Both the position numbers and the translations under genes were made by a program. Positions 8,688 to 17,469 of a stretch of DNA of 64,000 bases are shown piece by piece (positions within the stretch are counted from its first letter, which is position 1; each line of letters opens with the position of its first letter). This DNA is from UBA4416 sp020846025. Lineage in GTDB: Bacteria; Bacteroidota; Bacteroidia; B-17B0; Aurantibacillaceae. The stretch spans positions 1 through 64,000 of the forward strand of contig CAUJDD010000083.1 of the NCBI GenBank assembly GCA_963169295.1, given 5' to 3'. The notes beneath the pieces are model-generated. The model had not been told where the DNA came from and ran no database searches. It saw only the letters and a list, made by a program, of their open reading frames with translations.

Positions 8688-9254
8688 ATGAGTGCTTCTA
8701 TTTACATAAAAAATATGGTTTGCGACCGTTGTATAATGGTTATAGAAAATGAATTAAAGAAATTAAACATTGTAGTTGAAGATATAAAATTAGGTGAAGT
8801 GGTTCTATCAAAAGAACTTAGTCATATCGAAAAAAACCAGTTAAAACATACACTTCATACTCTTGGATTTGAACTGATTGATGATAAAAAAACACGAATT
8901 ATTGAAAAAATAAAAAACAAGATTATCGAACAAATTCATCATCAAGCATTTCATCAAAAAACCAACTTTTCAGAAATATTAAGCAGACAGCTTAATCATG
9001 ATTACAATTATTTATCTAATCTTTTTTCTGAAATAGAAGGCATAACCATCGAAAAATACGTTATTGCACAAAAAATAGAAAAAGTAAAAGAACTTTTATT
9101 ATATAACGAATTATCGCTCAGCGAGATTGCAGATTCATTAAATTATTCAAGTGTAGCCTATCTTAGTAATCAATTTAAAAAAGTTACAGGTCAAACCCCA
9201 AGCGCCTTTAAGCTTAATAATGAAAATAAAAGGAAAGCATTAGATAAAATATAA
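8688..9254 (+). CDS. AraC-family regulator with N-terminal HMA-like metal/thiol domain
   Basis: A 188-residue protein joining two parts. Residues 1-65 look like a heavy-metal-associated (HMA) ferredoxin-like domain with C12 and C15 in MVCDRC. Residues about 85-180 form an AraC/XylS double helix-turn-helix: LSRQLNHDYNYLSNLFSE, then LSEIADSLNYSSVAYLSNQFKKVTGQTPSAFK. The compact layout suggests direct sensing of a metal ion or thiol by the CxxC site, which is inference. Such HMA-AraC proteins occur in Bacteroidota, often near metal-handling genes. Here it follows paaG by 12 bases, so it may be co-transcribed with paaD-paaG. Confidence 0.8.
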   Translation: MSASIYIKNMVCDRCIMVIENELKKLNIVVEDIKLGEVVLSKELSHIEKNQLKHTLHTLGFELIDDKKTRIIEKIKNKIIEQIHHQAFHQKTNFSEILSRQLNHDYNYLSNLFSEIEGITIEKYVIAQKIEKVKELLLYNELSLSEIADSLNYSSVAYLSNQFKKVTGQTPSAFKLNNENKRKALDKI

Positions 9255-9301
9255 TTTAAAGCATTCTTGAATAAAATTCTATAAAGAACAGCACAAATTA
9301 G

Positions 9302-9309
9302 TATTTTTG
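9302..9309 (+). promoter_or_regulatory. -7 promoter element of prfA
   Basis: TATTTTTG followed by C exactly matches TAnnTTTG and lies 15 bases before the ATG at 9325, giving a very short leader. It overlaps an in-frame TTG at 9307, which argues against that codon as the start. Confidence 0.55.
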
Positions 9310-9324
9310 CGCTTTATTACTATT

Positions 9325-10398
9325 ATGTTAGAGAAATTAGAAGAAATAAAAAGACGTTTTACGGATGTTGAAGCTAAACTAGGCGACCCTACTGTGATTG
9401 CCGATATGCAACTATTTAAAAAACTAAATAAAGAATATAGAGATTTAGAACCAGTTGTTGAGGCATATTATAAATACAAAAAGATAATTGAAAATATCAA
9501 TGGAGCCAAAGAAGTTTTAGCAACCGAAAAGGATAAAGATTTTCTGGATATGGCTAAAGCTGAATTAGATGAGAATAGATTAGCTGAAGAAAAACTACAA
9601 GAAGAAGTTAGGATTATGCTAATTCCTAAAGATCCAGAAGATGCGAAGAACTGTACAATGGAAATTAGAGGAGGAACTGGTGGAGATGAAGCGGCGATTT
9701 TTGCAGGCGATTTATTTGATATGTATCGTCGCTATTGCGAAATAAAAGGTTTTCAATTAGAAGTAGTAGATGAAAATCCAGGAACAATGGGAGGTTTTAA
9801 AGAAATTATTTTTAATGTAAAAGGGAATAACGCTTATGGCACCATGAAATTTGAAAGCGGTGTGCATCGTGTACAACGTGTACCAGCTACTGAAGCTGCA
9901 GGGCGCGTACACACATCGGCAGCTACCGTGGTAGTATTGCCTGAAGCCGAAGAATGGGATGTGGAAATAAAACCACAAGATATAGAGATGCAAACAGCAA
10001 GAAGTGGAGGTGCAGGTGGACAAAATGTAAATAAAGTTGAATCGAAAGTTATCTTAACTCATAAACCTTCAGGAATTGTTGTTACTTGTCAAACTCAACG
10101 AAATCAGTTAGGAAATCGTGAAAAAGCAATGGAAATGTTAAGAGCTAAATTGTATGATATTGAGTTTCAAAAACGTCAAGCCGAGACAACAGGAAAACGT
10201 AAAAGCATGGTAAGTACTGGCGATCGTTCTGAAAAAATTAGAACTTATAACTACCCTCAAAATCGTATTACTGATCATCGTATTAGTTTAACTTTATATA
10301 ACCTTACTGATTTTGTAAATGGTAACATTCAACAAATGATTGATGCTTTACAGTTTGCCGAAAATGCAGAAAGATTAAAAGAAGGGGGAATTGCCTAA
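9325..10398 (+). CDS. prfA: Peptide chain release factor 1 (RF1)
   Basis: RF1 recognises UAA and UAG stop codons and triggers peptide release on the ribosome. The stop-codon reading tripeptide PAT lies at residues 187-189 (RVPATEAAGR), which distinguishes RF1 from RF2 (SPF). The catalytic GGQ lies at 231-233 (SGGAGGQNVNK). The C-terminal GDRSEKIRTYNYPQNRITDHRI block is family-typical. I chose the ATG at 9325 (MLEKLEEIKRRF); a TTG six codons upstream sits inside the -7 element. Length is 357 residues, as expected. Confidence 0.97.
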   Translation: MLEKLEEIKRRFTDVEAKLGDPTVIADMQLFKKLNKEYRDLEPVVEAYYKYKKIIENINGAKEVLATEKDKDFLDMAKAELDENRLAEEKLQEEVRIMLIPKDPEDAKNCTMEIRGGTGGDEAAIFAGDLFDMYRRYCEIKGFQLEVVDENPGTMGGFKEIIFNVKGNNAYGTMKFESGVHRVQRVPATEAAGRVHTSAATVVVLPEAEEWDVEIKPQDIEMQTARSGGAGGQNVNKVESKVILTHKPSGIVVTCQTQRNQLGNREKAMEMLRAKLYDIEFQKRQAETTGKRKSMVSTGDRSEKIRTYNYPQNRITDHRISLTLYNLTDFVNGNIQQMIDALQFAENAERLKEGGIA

Positions 10399-10404
10399 TG
10401 TTTA

Positions 10405-11319
10405 CTAAGGATTAAAAATTTTATAACTATATAATTTTCCTTGTTCATCCATCATTCTTACCAAAAGCAAGCCTTTAGATAATGAACCAATAGGTAGCGT
10501 TGTGCTTAATCCAAGGTTTTGATTTTCTAATTCTAATTTGGCTTGGGTAGAATAAATATACAACTTAGCTATCTCGTATTTTTTAGATATTAAGGTAATA
10601 GTGCTTTTATCAAAATTCTGACTAACGATAATAGTTTGATTCGCATTTAATTCATTTACTGATAATGGATAAACAGAAACACAATCCGAAATGGAATCGA
10701 GTTGGCTGTATTCATTGATGTTATTACTAAAAAAACAACTGAGCTGACCTACGCCATTTATTTGGGGTGCAGCACCAGGAGTGTTGATTAAGCATAACGA
10801 ACCAATACCTTCTACCCAAATGGTGGTTTTGGTTTGCGCAGTAACTGTATCCAAAGCATGTAAATAAAAAAAACGATGATTATAATTAATTAATGGTTTT
10901 GATACAATTGAATCCAACACAAAAGAACCTGGGTATTTTGGATAAGGACTTCCCGGATTTGTGATGCTAACAGTATCATTAACTTGTAACGAAAAATCAT
11001 AAAGTAAATAATCCTTAGCTGGTGGCATATCTGCTCTTAATCGTAAATACACTTTTTGAGTTATTGTATCTTCCCTAATAAAAAAGTTTTTTAAGTAATG
11101 AAATTGATCTAAGAACTTATAATGTAATCCATCAATAATGGTATCGCCTATGGTATAATATTTATCGGTGGCGCAACCCATATTACAATTGGTAACGTGC
11201 CATTCGCTATTATATTTAAGCATAGGTATATATGTTTGTGCCTTTATATCTATATTATAAAAACAAAGAATAATATACCAAAGTATTGAATTGTATAGTA
11301 GTTTTTGATGAATTGACAT
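10405..11319 (-). CDS. Secreted protein of unknown function with degenerate T9SS-like C-terminus
   Basis: A 304-residue protein with a signal peptide ending IDIKAQ (about residue 28). The body has repeated short beta-strand patterns (GDTIIDGLHYKFLDQ, VYLRLRADMPPAKDYLLYDF, WVEGIGSL) seen in many Bacteroidota secreted proteins without known activity. The last 80 residues (ANQTIIVSQNFDKSTITL..., PIGSLSKGLLLVRM, YSYKIFNP) follow the beta-sandwich pattern of a T9SS type A sorting domain. The usual YPNP motif is missing and the final residue is Pro rather than the common Lys, so export by T9SS is uncertain. I recognise no enzyme motif. It is convergent with prfA. Confidence 0.6.
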   Translation of the reverse strand: MSIHQKLLYNSILWYIILCFYNIDIKAQTYIPMLKYNSEWHVTNCNMGCATDKYYTIGDTIIDGLHYKFLDQFHYLKNFFIREDTITQKVYLRLRADMPPAKDYLLYDFSLQVNDTVSITNPGSPYPKYPGSFVLDSIVSKPLINYNHRFFYLHALDTVTAQTKTTIWVEGIGSLCLINTPGAAPQINGVGQLSCFFSNNINEYSQLDSISDCVSVYPLSVNELNANQTIIVSQNFDKSTITLISKKYEIAKLYIYSTQAKLELENQNLGLSTTLPIGSLSKGLLLVRMMDEQGKLYSYKIFNP

Positions 11320-11405
11320 GATGTATAAAATAGAACAAAGTAAAGGTAGTATAATTATAAAAAGTTGATATACTAAAAGAAAGATACTATAGTATTGCCA
11401 AAAGA

Positions 11406-11438
11406 AAAAGAGTTATTCAGCACGTGAATAACTCTTTT
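11406..11438 (-). terminator. Intrinsic terminator after the 522-residue secreted protein gene
   Basis: A perfect 14-bp inverted repeat (11406-11419 and 11425-11438) has a 5-base loop. On the minus strand it is followed by a T-rich run (CTTTTTCTTTT) and lies 21 bases past the stop at 11460. It separates this gene from the next minus-strand gene. Confidence 0.85.
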
Positions 11439-11459
11439 AAATTTAAAACGATAGTACGT

Positions 11460-13028
11460 TTATTTAACTTCCAATTTAAGTACTTTAGATTCGCCACCAC
11501 CAGCTTTTAATCTATCTAAGATTAAATTTTCACCTATAGACTTTAAATAGCTTGGATGCACTTTAATTTTTTCTTCTCTAATATCAAATAAAGATTGTTT
11601 GGTCATTTTACCTTCTTTATCAATTTTCACACAAGTTAAAAAGCCGCCAGCTCCTCCTCGGTGTGGCTCAGGAGCTTCAGTTAAAGGTAAATTTATGTTT
11701 TTAGCATTATCTAAATACAAAAACAAATCTTCTCCTTTAAAAACATGGTGATGAAACCCTAAATCACTGTCACTTGAACCAGCTTGAGTTTTAGGAATTT
11801 TGTTACACCATAAAACTTTCCCTTCTTTATCTGCTTTAAGTACAATAATGTCATTATAACGGTAAACGTAAGTAGTATATGTTGTTTTGCCGTTATAATG
11901 TGTATATTCATCTAATCTATATTCTTCACCTATTACCATTACACTTCCGTCGGGGTAAAAAACTACTTTTCTAAAAGTTAAATTGGCCGCTTCTAAATTT
12001 CCTTTTTCTTCTTTTTTATCCATTTTTTTACGTGTACGAGCCGATTCAAATGCTTGAAGTGTTTCAACAGGTATAGGACAATAGGTTGTTTTCAAGTTTT
12101 TTACAGCACTATTTTCATCTAACTCAATACGAATTAAAAACACGCCCTCAACAGCATTACTTTTCTTATTATTTGAATAATAACCAGTAATGACAATATT
12201 ATGATTCAAGTCTTCAGATAAAATAACACTACTCACATATTTATTGTCCAATTGTATTTTCAAAGATTGTAGTGTATTATTGCTTTGATTAACTTTTATA
12301 AGTTCATAACGCTTAGCATTTTTATGTTCTTTATCCACCTCTCCATCAATCGAATTATTTATTTTTACCGAAGCTAACATATAAATATTCCCTCTCGAAT
12401 CTATCTCATAATCTTCGTTATTCATATCAGCCTCTGAATATGGCATTTCTATTTCAGCCGCATATATTTTTTTCAATTTATCATCAAATAAATTAAAGCC
12501 AATAATGTCTTTATTTAATTTATCATTTTTTATTTCTGGTTTCTTCCTATAGGTTATCAACATTTTGGTGCTATCAGTTGAATAATCAAATCTATATTTA
12601 TCGAAAGGTGTTAATCTTCCTGTTTCTATTAATTTAATTTCTTTTGAAGCAAATTTTAAACTCTTTGTATCAAAAGGTAAAGCAAATAATCGTTCTGTTT
12701 CTGTACTTTTATCCCAAGTAGAAAAAAACCAATTAAAATCGTTTTTTACGCTAAAAAAACCTTCGTCTGTTGGATGTTTTTCAAATTCAGGAAATTCAGC
12801 AGTAACCGTTTTAGTTACATTTTGAAAGGTTTTATCAAAAAGTTGAAAAACCATATCCTTCTCATCTTTTTGAATATATGCTTCAGCATAAACATCATCG
12901 CCAAATTTATAAAATCCTTCCCCTCGATGTTTTTTTACAGTTTCAAACTCATTACTAAAACTATACGTAATTTTTTGAGCGCACACGCTTGTGGTGCATA
13001 GGGCTAAAATTGGTAATATTTTTTTCAT
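11460..13028 (-). CDS. Exported protein of unknown function, beta-propeller-like
   Basis: A 522-residue protein with a signal peptide ending SVCAQ (about residue 17). Strand patterns recur (VYAEAYIQKDEKDMVFQLFDK, NIYMLASVKINN, NIVITGYYSNN, GSVMVIGEEYRLDEYT, DIIVLKADKEGKVLWCNKIPK), consistent with a propeller or kelch-like repeat fold. No sorting domain is present and the last residues are VLKLEVK, so it is probably periplasmic. Many of its strands mention no catalytic residues I can name. I do not recognise a named family. It has its own downstream terminator and appears monocistronic. Confidence 0.65.
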   Translation of the reverse strand: MKKILPILALCTTSVCAQKITYSFSNEFETVKKHRGEGFYKFGDDVYAEAYIQKDEKDMVFQLFDKTFQNVTKTVTAEFPEFEKHPTDEGFFSVKNDFNWFFSTWDKSTETERLFALPFDTKSLKFASKEIKLIETGRLTPFDKYRFDYSTDSTKMLITYRKKPEIKNDKLNKDIIGFNLFDDKLKKIYAAEIEMPYSEADMNNEDYEIDSRGNIYMLASVKINNSIDGEVDKEHKNAKRYELIKVNQSNNTLQSLKIQLDNKYVSSVILSEDLNHNIVITGYYSNNKKSNAVEGVFLIRIELDENSAVKNLKTTYCPIPVETLQAFESARTRKKMDKKEEKGNLEAANLTFRKVVFYPDGSVMVIGEEYRLDEYTHYNGKTTYTTYVYRYNDIIVLKADKEGKVLWCNKIPKTQAGSSDSDLGFHHHVFKGEDLFLYLDNAKNINLPLTEAPEPHRGGAGGFLTCVKIDKEGKMTKQSLFDIREEKIKVHPSYLKSIGENLILDRLKAGGGESKVLKLEVK

Positions 13029-13134
13029 ATAAATATAATTTGAGTACTAATGTAAAAAAAAATGAAACCAGCATTAAAATAATTTATTTAAGCAGATACT
13101 TTATTTTTTACTAATTTTAAGCAACAAAATTTCA

Positions 13135-15072
13135 ATGGAACAAAGTATAAATCGGTTAAAAAAATTAAAGGAACTTTTGCTTATTGAACAAGAAGAAGAT
13201 TATCTACAATACAAAGCACAATTTTTAAAAGCAAATATTGAGCAACGAAAAAAGAATGGCGTAACATGGTATCCTATTCAAATTTTAAATAACGAAATTG
13301 GTTATGCCGATTATGTGCACTTAGAGATTGAGCGCACATCTCAACTTGATACACCTCATCAAATGAGTACAGGCAAAAACATTAGTTTATTTTCTACTAA
13401 AAACACGGATGAAACTATAGAAATTACAGGAACTATTAAACAATCGGGAAAAAACAGGCTAAAAATTATAATGCATACTGATGAGTTACCCGATTGGTGT
13501 TATGAAGGCAAATTAGGAATTAACGTACAATTTGACGACAACAGTTACCTTGAAATGCAAAAAGCATTAGACGTGGTAATTGCAGCTAAGCACAATCGTG
13601 TTAGCGAATTACGAGAAATTATAGAAGGTAATTTATCTGCTAGTTTCGAAAATAATAACCAATCCTTAGTTATTCCACCTTTAAATATTTCGCAAAACAA
13701 AGCCGTTCAACATATTCTATCTACAAAAGACATAGCCGTTGTACACGGCCCTCCAGGAACAGGAAAAACAACAACAATTGTACAAGCTATTCGTTTAGTT
13801 TTACAATCCGAAAGCCAAGTGCTTGTGTGTGCCCCCACCAATACCGCCGTAGATTTAATTACCGAAAAACTATTAGAACAAGGTATTCAGGTGTTAAGAG
13901 TGGGGCATCCAGCTCGGGTATCTGAAGATTTACAACGTACAACTATTGATGGAAGTATTCAAGAACATGAGCATTACAAAGACATAAAAAATCTTCGTAA
14001 AAATGCCGAAGAGTATTTTAGAATGGCTGGAAAATACAAACGAGTATTTGGTAAAGAAGATGCTAAACAACGTGCCCTATATTACTCAGAGGCTAAAAAC
14101 TGTATCAAAGAATCTAAATTACTAGAGGAATATATTATTTCTTCACTGATAGAAAAAACACAAGTGATATGTTGTACACCTGTTACCTCAAACCACAAAG
14201 TATTACAAAAAAAACATTTTAACACCCTGTTTTTTGATGAAGCTTCGCAAGCTTTAGAAGCAATGACTTGGATACCCTTATTAAAATGTAATCGAGTTAT
14301 TTTTAGTGGCGATCATTTTCAGTTACCACCTGTTGTAAAAAGCATAAAGGCAAAACAAGAAGGCTTAGATCAAACCATTTTAGACCGATTAACAAAACAC
14401 CAAAACATATCTTCGCTTTTAAATCGTCAATACCGTATGCATGAGCACATCATGCAATTCAGTAACTCGTATTTTTATAATAATGAATTAGAAGCCGATG
14501 TGAGTGTTAAAAATGCTTTATTATCACTCGATGAAAATTATGATATACTTTCCAATCCCATTGAATTAATTGATACAGCAGGCTGTAGTTTTGATGAATA
14601 TCAAAATCCTGAAACATTAAGTTTATCAAATAAAGGCGAAGCGGAACTTGTTTTTAAACACTTAGAACTTTTAATGCGACAATACCAAAATGCTAATGAA
14701 ACACAACGCTTAGATATTGGAATTATTTCGCCTTACAAAGAACAAATTGAATTATTAAAAGAAATATCGCTATCCTTCGATAAATCTAAATATCTAATCA
14801 ATGAACTTGACGTAAAAACCATTGATGGTTTTCAAGGAGAAGAAAGAGATGTGATTTATATTTCATTAGTAAGGAGTAATTCGCAATCCGAAATTGGTTT
14901 CTTATCGGATATAAGACGCATGAATGTTGCACTGACAAGAGCCAAAAAGAAATTAGTTATTATTATGGATACAGCAACTATTGGTAATCATCCATTTTAT
15001 AAATCGTTAATCGAGTACACAGAAAATCTTCGTTATTACAAATCTGCTTGGGAATTTCAATACGAAGTTTAA
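13135..15072 (+). CDS. Superfamily 1 DNA/RNA helicase, UPF1/IGHMBP2-like
   Basis: A 645-residue SF1B helicase with AAA_11/AAA_12 domains. Walker A is GPPGTGKT (205-212). Motif Ia is VLVCAPTNTAVD. Walker B is FFDEASQA near 366-373. Motif III is GDHFQLPPVV near 392-401. Motif IV is NRQYRMHE near 432. The C-terminal motifs are DVKTIDGFQGEERDVIYISLVRSN and RMNVALTRAKKKL. An N-terminal domain (1-180) resembles the OB-like part of IGHMBP2-type proteins. The substrate (RNA or single-stranded DNA) cannot be told from sequence. The mnmD gene follows within about a dozen bases, so they are likely co-transcribed. Confidence 0.9.
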   Translation: MEQSINRLKKLKELLLIEQEEDYLQYKAQFLKANIEQRKKNGVTWYPIQILNNEIGYADYVHLEIERTSQLDTPHQMSTGKNISLFSTKNTDETIEITGTIKQSGKNRLKIIMHTDELPDWCYEGKLGINVQFDDNSYLEMQKALDVVIAAKHNRVSELREIIEGNLSASFENNNQSLVIPPLNISQNKAVQHILSTKDIAVVHGPPGTGKTTTIVQAIRLVLQSESQVLVCAPTNTAVDLITEKLLEQGIQVLRVGHPARVSEDLQRTTIDGSIQEHEHYKDIKNLRKNAEEYFRMAGKYKRVFGKEDAKQRALYYSEAKNCIKESKLLEEYIISSLIEKTQVICCTPVTSNHKVLQKKHFNTLFFDEASQALEAMTWIPLLKCNRVIFSGDHFQLPPVVKSIKAKQEGLDQTILDRLTKHQNISSLLNRQYRMHEHIMQFSNSYFYNNELEADVSVKNALLSLDENYDILSNPIELIDTAGCSFDEYQNPETLSLSNKGEAELVFKHLELLMRQYQNANETQRLDIGIISPYKEQIELLKEISLSFDKSKYLINELDVKTIDGFQGEERDVIYISLVRSNSQSEIGFLSDIRRMNVALTRAKKKLVIIMDTATIGNHPFYKSLIEYTENLRYYKSAWEFQYEV

Positions 15073-15084
15073 AATAATTTGAAT

Positions 15085-15762
15085 ATGAATTTTCATCAAA
15101 TCAGACTTTTAAAAACACATGATGGGTCAAATTCATTATTTAGTGAACAGTTTAACACCTCATTTCATTCGATATTTGGAGCAATTGAAGAAAGCAAACA
15201 TGTTTTCATTGAGCAAGGATTAAAACCTTTATTAAATACAGAACAAACAGAAATAACTATTTTAGAAATTGGCTTTGGCACTGGATTAAATACGCTTTTA
15301 ACCATTCGTGAGGTACTTAAAACACCTATAACTATAAATTATCATGCAGTAGAGTATTATCCTATTTCAAATGAAATAATAGATGAACTGAATTATTTTA
15401 AAGATGATACTGAATTGGATGAGTTGTTCAGAAAAATTCATCTTCAAGAATGGAATCAAACTCAAGCAGTGTTGCCTCATTTTAACTTAACTAAATATTG
15501 GCAGCAAATTGAAAATTTTAAAATACCAATTAAAGCCGATGTTATTTATTATGATGCTTTTTCGCCAAGAGAACAACCGGAGTTATGGACAGAAAGTATT
15601 TTTTTAAGTATGAATTCAATGCTTAAATCATCAGGCAAATTAGTTACCTATTGTGCTCAAGGTCAGATGAAACGACATCTAAAATCAGCTGGATTTATTG
15701 TAAAAGCTTTGCCTGGTTTTGCAAACAAAAGAGAAATGACACTTGCCATTAAACAAACATAA
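15085..15762 (+). CDS. mnmD: tRNA 5-methylaminomethyl-2-thiouridine methyltransferase MnmD
   Basis: A stand-alone SAM-dependent methyltransferase equivalent to the N-terminal half of bifunctional MnmC. It methylates nm5(s2)U34 of certain tRNAs at the last wobble-modification step. The SAM motif is LEIGFGTGLNT and the family motif is VIYYDAFSPREQPELW; the C-terminus has GFANKREMTLA. The FAD-dependent oxidase half of MnmC is absent, which is normal outside gammaproteobacteria. I chose the ATG at 15085 over a TTG two codons upstream; the helicase stop is at 15072. Confidence 0.92.
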   Translation: MNFHQIRLLKTHDGSNSLFSEQFNTSFHSIFGAIEESKHVFIEQGLKPLLNTEQTEITILEIGFGTGLNTLLTIREVLKTPITINYHAVEYYPISNEIIDELNYFKDDTELDELFRKIHLQEWNQTQAVLPHFNLTKYWQQIENFKIPIKADVIYYDAFSPREQPELWTESIFLSMNSMLKSSGKLVTYCAQGQMKRHLKSAGFIVKALPGFANKREMTLAIKQT

Positions 15763-15793
15763 GGGTTGCCTTCCCCCTTTTAAGACAACCCTT
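15761..15793. terminator. Hairpin between convergent mnmD and the rhodanese/thioredoxin operon
   Basis: An 8-bp inverted repeat (15761-15768 AAGGGTTG, 15786-15793 CAACCCTT) encloses a 17-base loop and is followed by a short T run. It overlaps the last bases of mnmD and lies between convergent transcripts, so it may stop both. Confidence 0.6.
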
Positions 15794-15813
15794 TACATTC
15801 TCATCTCATACAT

Positions 15814-16545
15814 TTATTGTAATTGTGTTACAACACCTTCCTTTGCTATGTAGCCAGAATGATTCCATGTTAATGCTTTATTTTTATATATTTGAAGTAC
15901 AGGCAATGCATCAATCTTTAAATCCTTACAAAGCTGCTGGTTATCATCGGCATTAATTCGAATTACTTCTACTTTATCTGCCATTTCTTTAGATATTTCT
16001 TCTAAGTAAGGTTTCATTTTTTTACAAGGTGCGCACCAATCAGCATAAAAATCTACTAAAACTATTTTCTCTGATTTAATTAACTCATTAAATTTATCAA
16101 TAGTTAGCTCATCAGCCTTAACTTTAGAAGATGATTGCGCCACAGTTTCAGTGGTTTCGGGCAAATCGGCTCCACGCCATTTCATAATACCGCCACTTAG
16201 TTCATAAACTTGAGTAAAACCGTTAGAACGCATATAATTTGTAGCTGATGAACTTCTACCTCCACTTAAACAATAAACAAATACTGGCTTAGATTTATCT
16301 AATGTAGAAATTTCATTTTCAAAATTATTGCCATTCCAATTAAAATTCTTGGCATTTTGTAAATGCCCCTTTTCAAATTCTTCAGGAGTTCTCACATCAA
16401 TGATTGGAGCATCTGGCATTTGATTAATTTTTTCAGAAAATTCAATAGCCGAAAGATTAAACTGTCCATTGGCTGTGTTGCTACCACAGCTCATAAATAA
16501 GACAAATAGCATAACACTTGTGGTAATAAAAAATAATTGTTTCAT
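15814..16545 (-). CDS. Rhodanese-thioredoxin fusion lipoprotein
   Basis: A 243-residue two-domain protein. The N-terminus is a signal sequence ending LFMSC, a plausible lipobox, so the protein is probably membrane-anchored outside the cytoplasm. A rhodanese domain follows (PIIDVRTPEEFEKGHL, active loop CLSGGRSS), which can carry a persulfide on its Cys. The C-terminal thioredoxin domain carries WCAPCKK (FYADWCAPCKKMKP). One polypeptide could therefore accept and then reduce or transfer sulfane sulfur. I chose the ATG at 16545 (MKQLFFITT) because it begins the signal peptide; an upstream in-frame ATG at 16620 lies inside trxA and adds residues that do not look like a signal sequence. Last gene of the operon. 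Confidence 0.85.
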   Translation of the reverse strand: MKQLFFITTSVMLFVLFMSCGSNTANGQFNLSAIEFSEKINQMPDAPIIDVRTPEEFEKGHLQNAKNFNWNGNNFENEISTLDKSKPVFVYCLSGGRSSSATNYMRSNGFTQVYELSGGIMKWRGADLPETTETVAQSSSKVKADELTIDKFNELIKSEKIVLVDFYADWCAPCKKMKPYLEEISKEMADKVEVIRINADDNQQLCKDLKIDALPVLQIYKNKALTWNHSGYIAKEGVVTQLQ

Positions 16546-16556
16546 CGTTTCAAATT

Positions 16557-16871
16557 TTATAAATATTGGTTTATAACTTGTAATAACTGTTGAGCGGATA
16601 CTACGCCAGCCTGCCTCCATTTCACTTCATTGTTCTTAAAAAGCAAAAGAGCTGGAACACCTTGTATTTTATATGCAGATGCGATCATGGGATTTTTGTC
16701 TACATCAATTTTTATAATGGTGGCATTATCTCCTATTTTATTTTTTAACTCTTCCAGTATAGGTGCCATCATCTTGCATGGGCCACACCATTCTGCAAAG
16801 AAATCAATCAAAACTGGTTTGTTTCCAGCTATAAGTTCAGAAAATGTTTTAGGTTTATCTGTCATACTCAT
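16557..16871 (-). CDS. trxA: Thioredoxin
   Basis: A 104-residue cytoplasmic thioredoxin with no signal peptide and the classical active site WCGPCK (FFAEWCGPCKMMAP). The cis-proline segment is IQGVPALLLFKNNE. It reduces protein disulfides with thioredoxin reductase, which is not in the window. Within this operon it may reduce persulfidated proteins or recycle the rhodaneses. It starts one base after the end of the 82-residue membrane protein gene. Confidence 0.93.
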   Translation of the reverse strand: MSMTDKPKTFSELIAGNKPVLIDFFAEWCGPCKMMAPILEELKNKIGDNATIIKIDVDKNPMIASAYKIQGVPALLLFKNNEVKWRQAGVVSAQQLLQVINQYL

Positions 16872-16872
16872 T

Positions 16873-17121
16873 TTATTTTACATCTTTATCCGTTATTTCT
16901 TTTGCACGATTTATTGACTTTTGAGAAGTTGTATCACAAGTTCCTCCATAACAATTTCCAGATGCACATCCAAAGGCAAAAACCCCCATTGAAGTGAGGT
17001 ATAAGCCAAGTAATATCCCCAACCATTCTCTTTGAATTATACTTTGTATAATAACAACAATACCTAGTATGAGATATAAAACTCTCATATAATTCCAGCC
17101 AGTTAAAATTCTCTCTTTCAT
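16873..17121 (-). CDS. Small membrane protein with GCASGxC motif, YgaP-transmembrane-like
   Basis: An 82-residue protein with two hydrophobic segments (about 13-28 and 33-50). The start (MKERILTGWNYMRVLYLILG) resembles the membrane domain of YgaP and DUF2892-type proteins. A cysteine-rich stretch follows directly after the second segment (FGCASGNCYGGTC). The GCASGxC core recurs in the DUF6132 protein of the same operon. The function is unknown; proximity to rhodaneses suggests a role in sulfur transfer or membrane anchoring. Confidence 0.6.
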   Translation of the reverse strand: MKERILTGWNYMRVLYLILGIVVIIQSIIQREWLGILLGLYLTSMGVFAFGCASGNCYGGTCDTTSQKSINRAKEITDKDVK

Positions 17122-17132
17122 AATTTATACCA

Positions 17133-17447
17133 TTAAGATAATTTACTTTTTAAACTCATCCAACCTCCACCGTTATGCACTTCTTTATAACCATTTGCTT
17201 TTAAAATACTCTTGGCAGAAGCACTACGCATACCCGAAGCACAACAGGTTATAATCACCTTATCTTTTCTTAATTTTGAAAGATTTTGAGAAAGTTGTTG
17301 CAATGGAATATTATACGAACCTTTAATGTGCCCACCTTGATATTCAGATGGCGTTCTTACATCAATGATTAATCCACCATTTTTTACTATTTCTTTATAA
17401 TCTACTTTTGGACCTAAGCCAAATAAATTTTTAATTAACTGTATCAT
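17133..17447 (-). CDS. Rhodanese-domain sulfurtransferase (104 residues)
   Basis: A single-domain rhodanese with a short amphipathic N-terminus (MIQLIKNLFGLG). The family motifs are LIIDVRTPSEYQGGHIKGSYNIPL and the active loop CCASGMRSASA, with two adjacent cysteines at the catalytic position. It probably transfers sulfane sulfur from a persulfide donor. It sits between the second rhodanese gene and the small membrane protein in the sulfur operon. Confidence 0.9.
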   Translation of the reverse strand: MIQLIKNLFGLGPKVDYKEIVKNGGLIIDVRTPSEYQGGHIKGSYNIPLQQLSQNLSKLRKDKVIITCCASGMRSASAKSILKANGYKEVHNGGGWMSLKSKLS

Positions 17448-17469
17448 TATTTATTTATTTATTAAAAGG

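Noticed and set aside
15814..16620. Longer rhodanese-thioredoxin protein starting at 16620
   Set aside because: The extra 25 residues overlap trxA in another frame and precede, not form, the signal sequence; the ATG at 16545 fits the lipoprotein signal.
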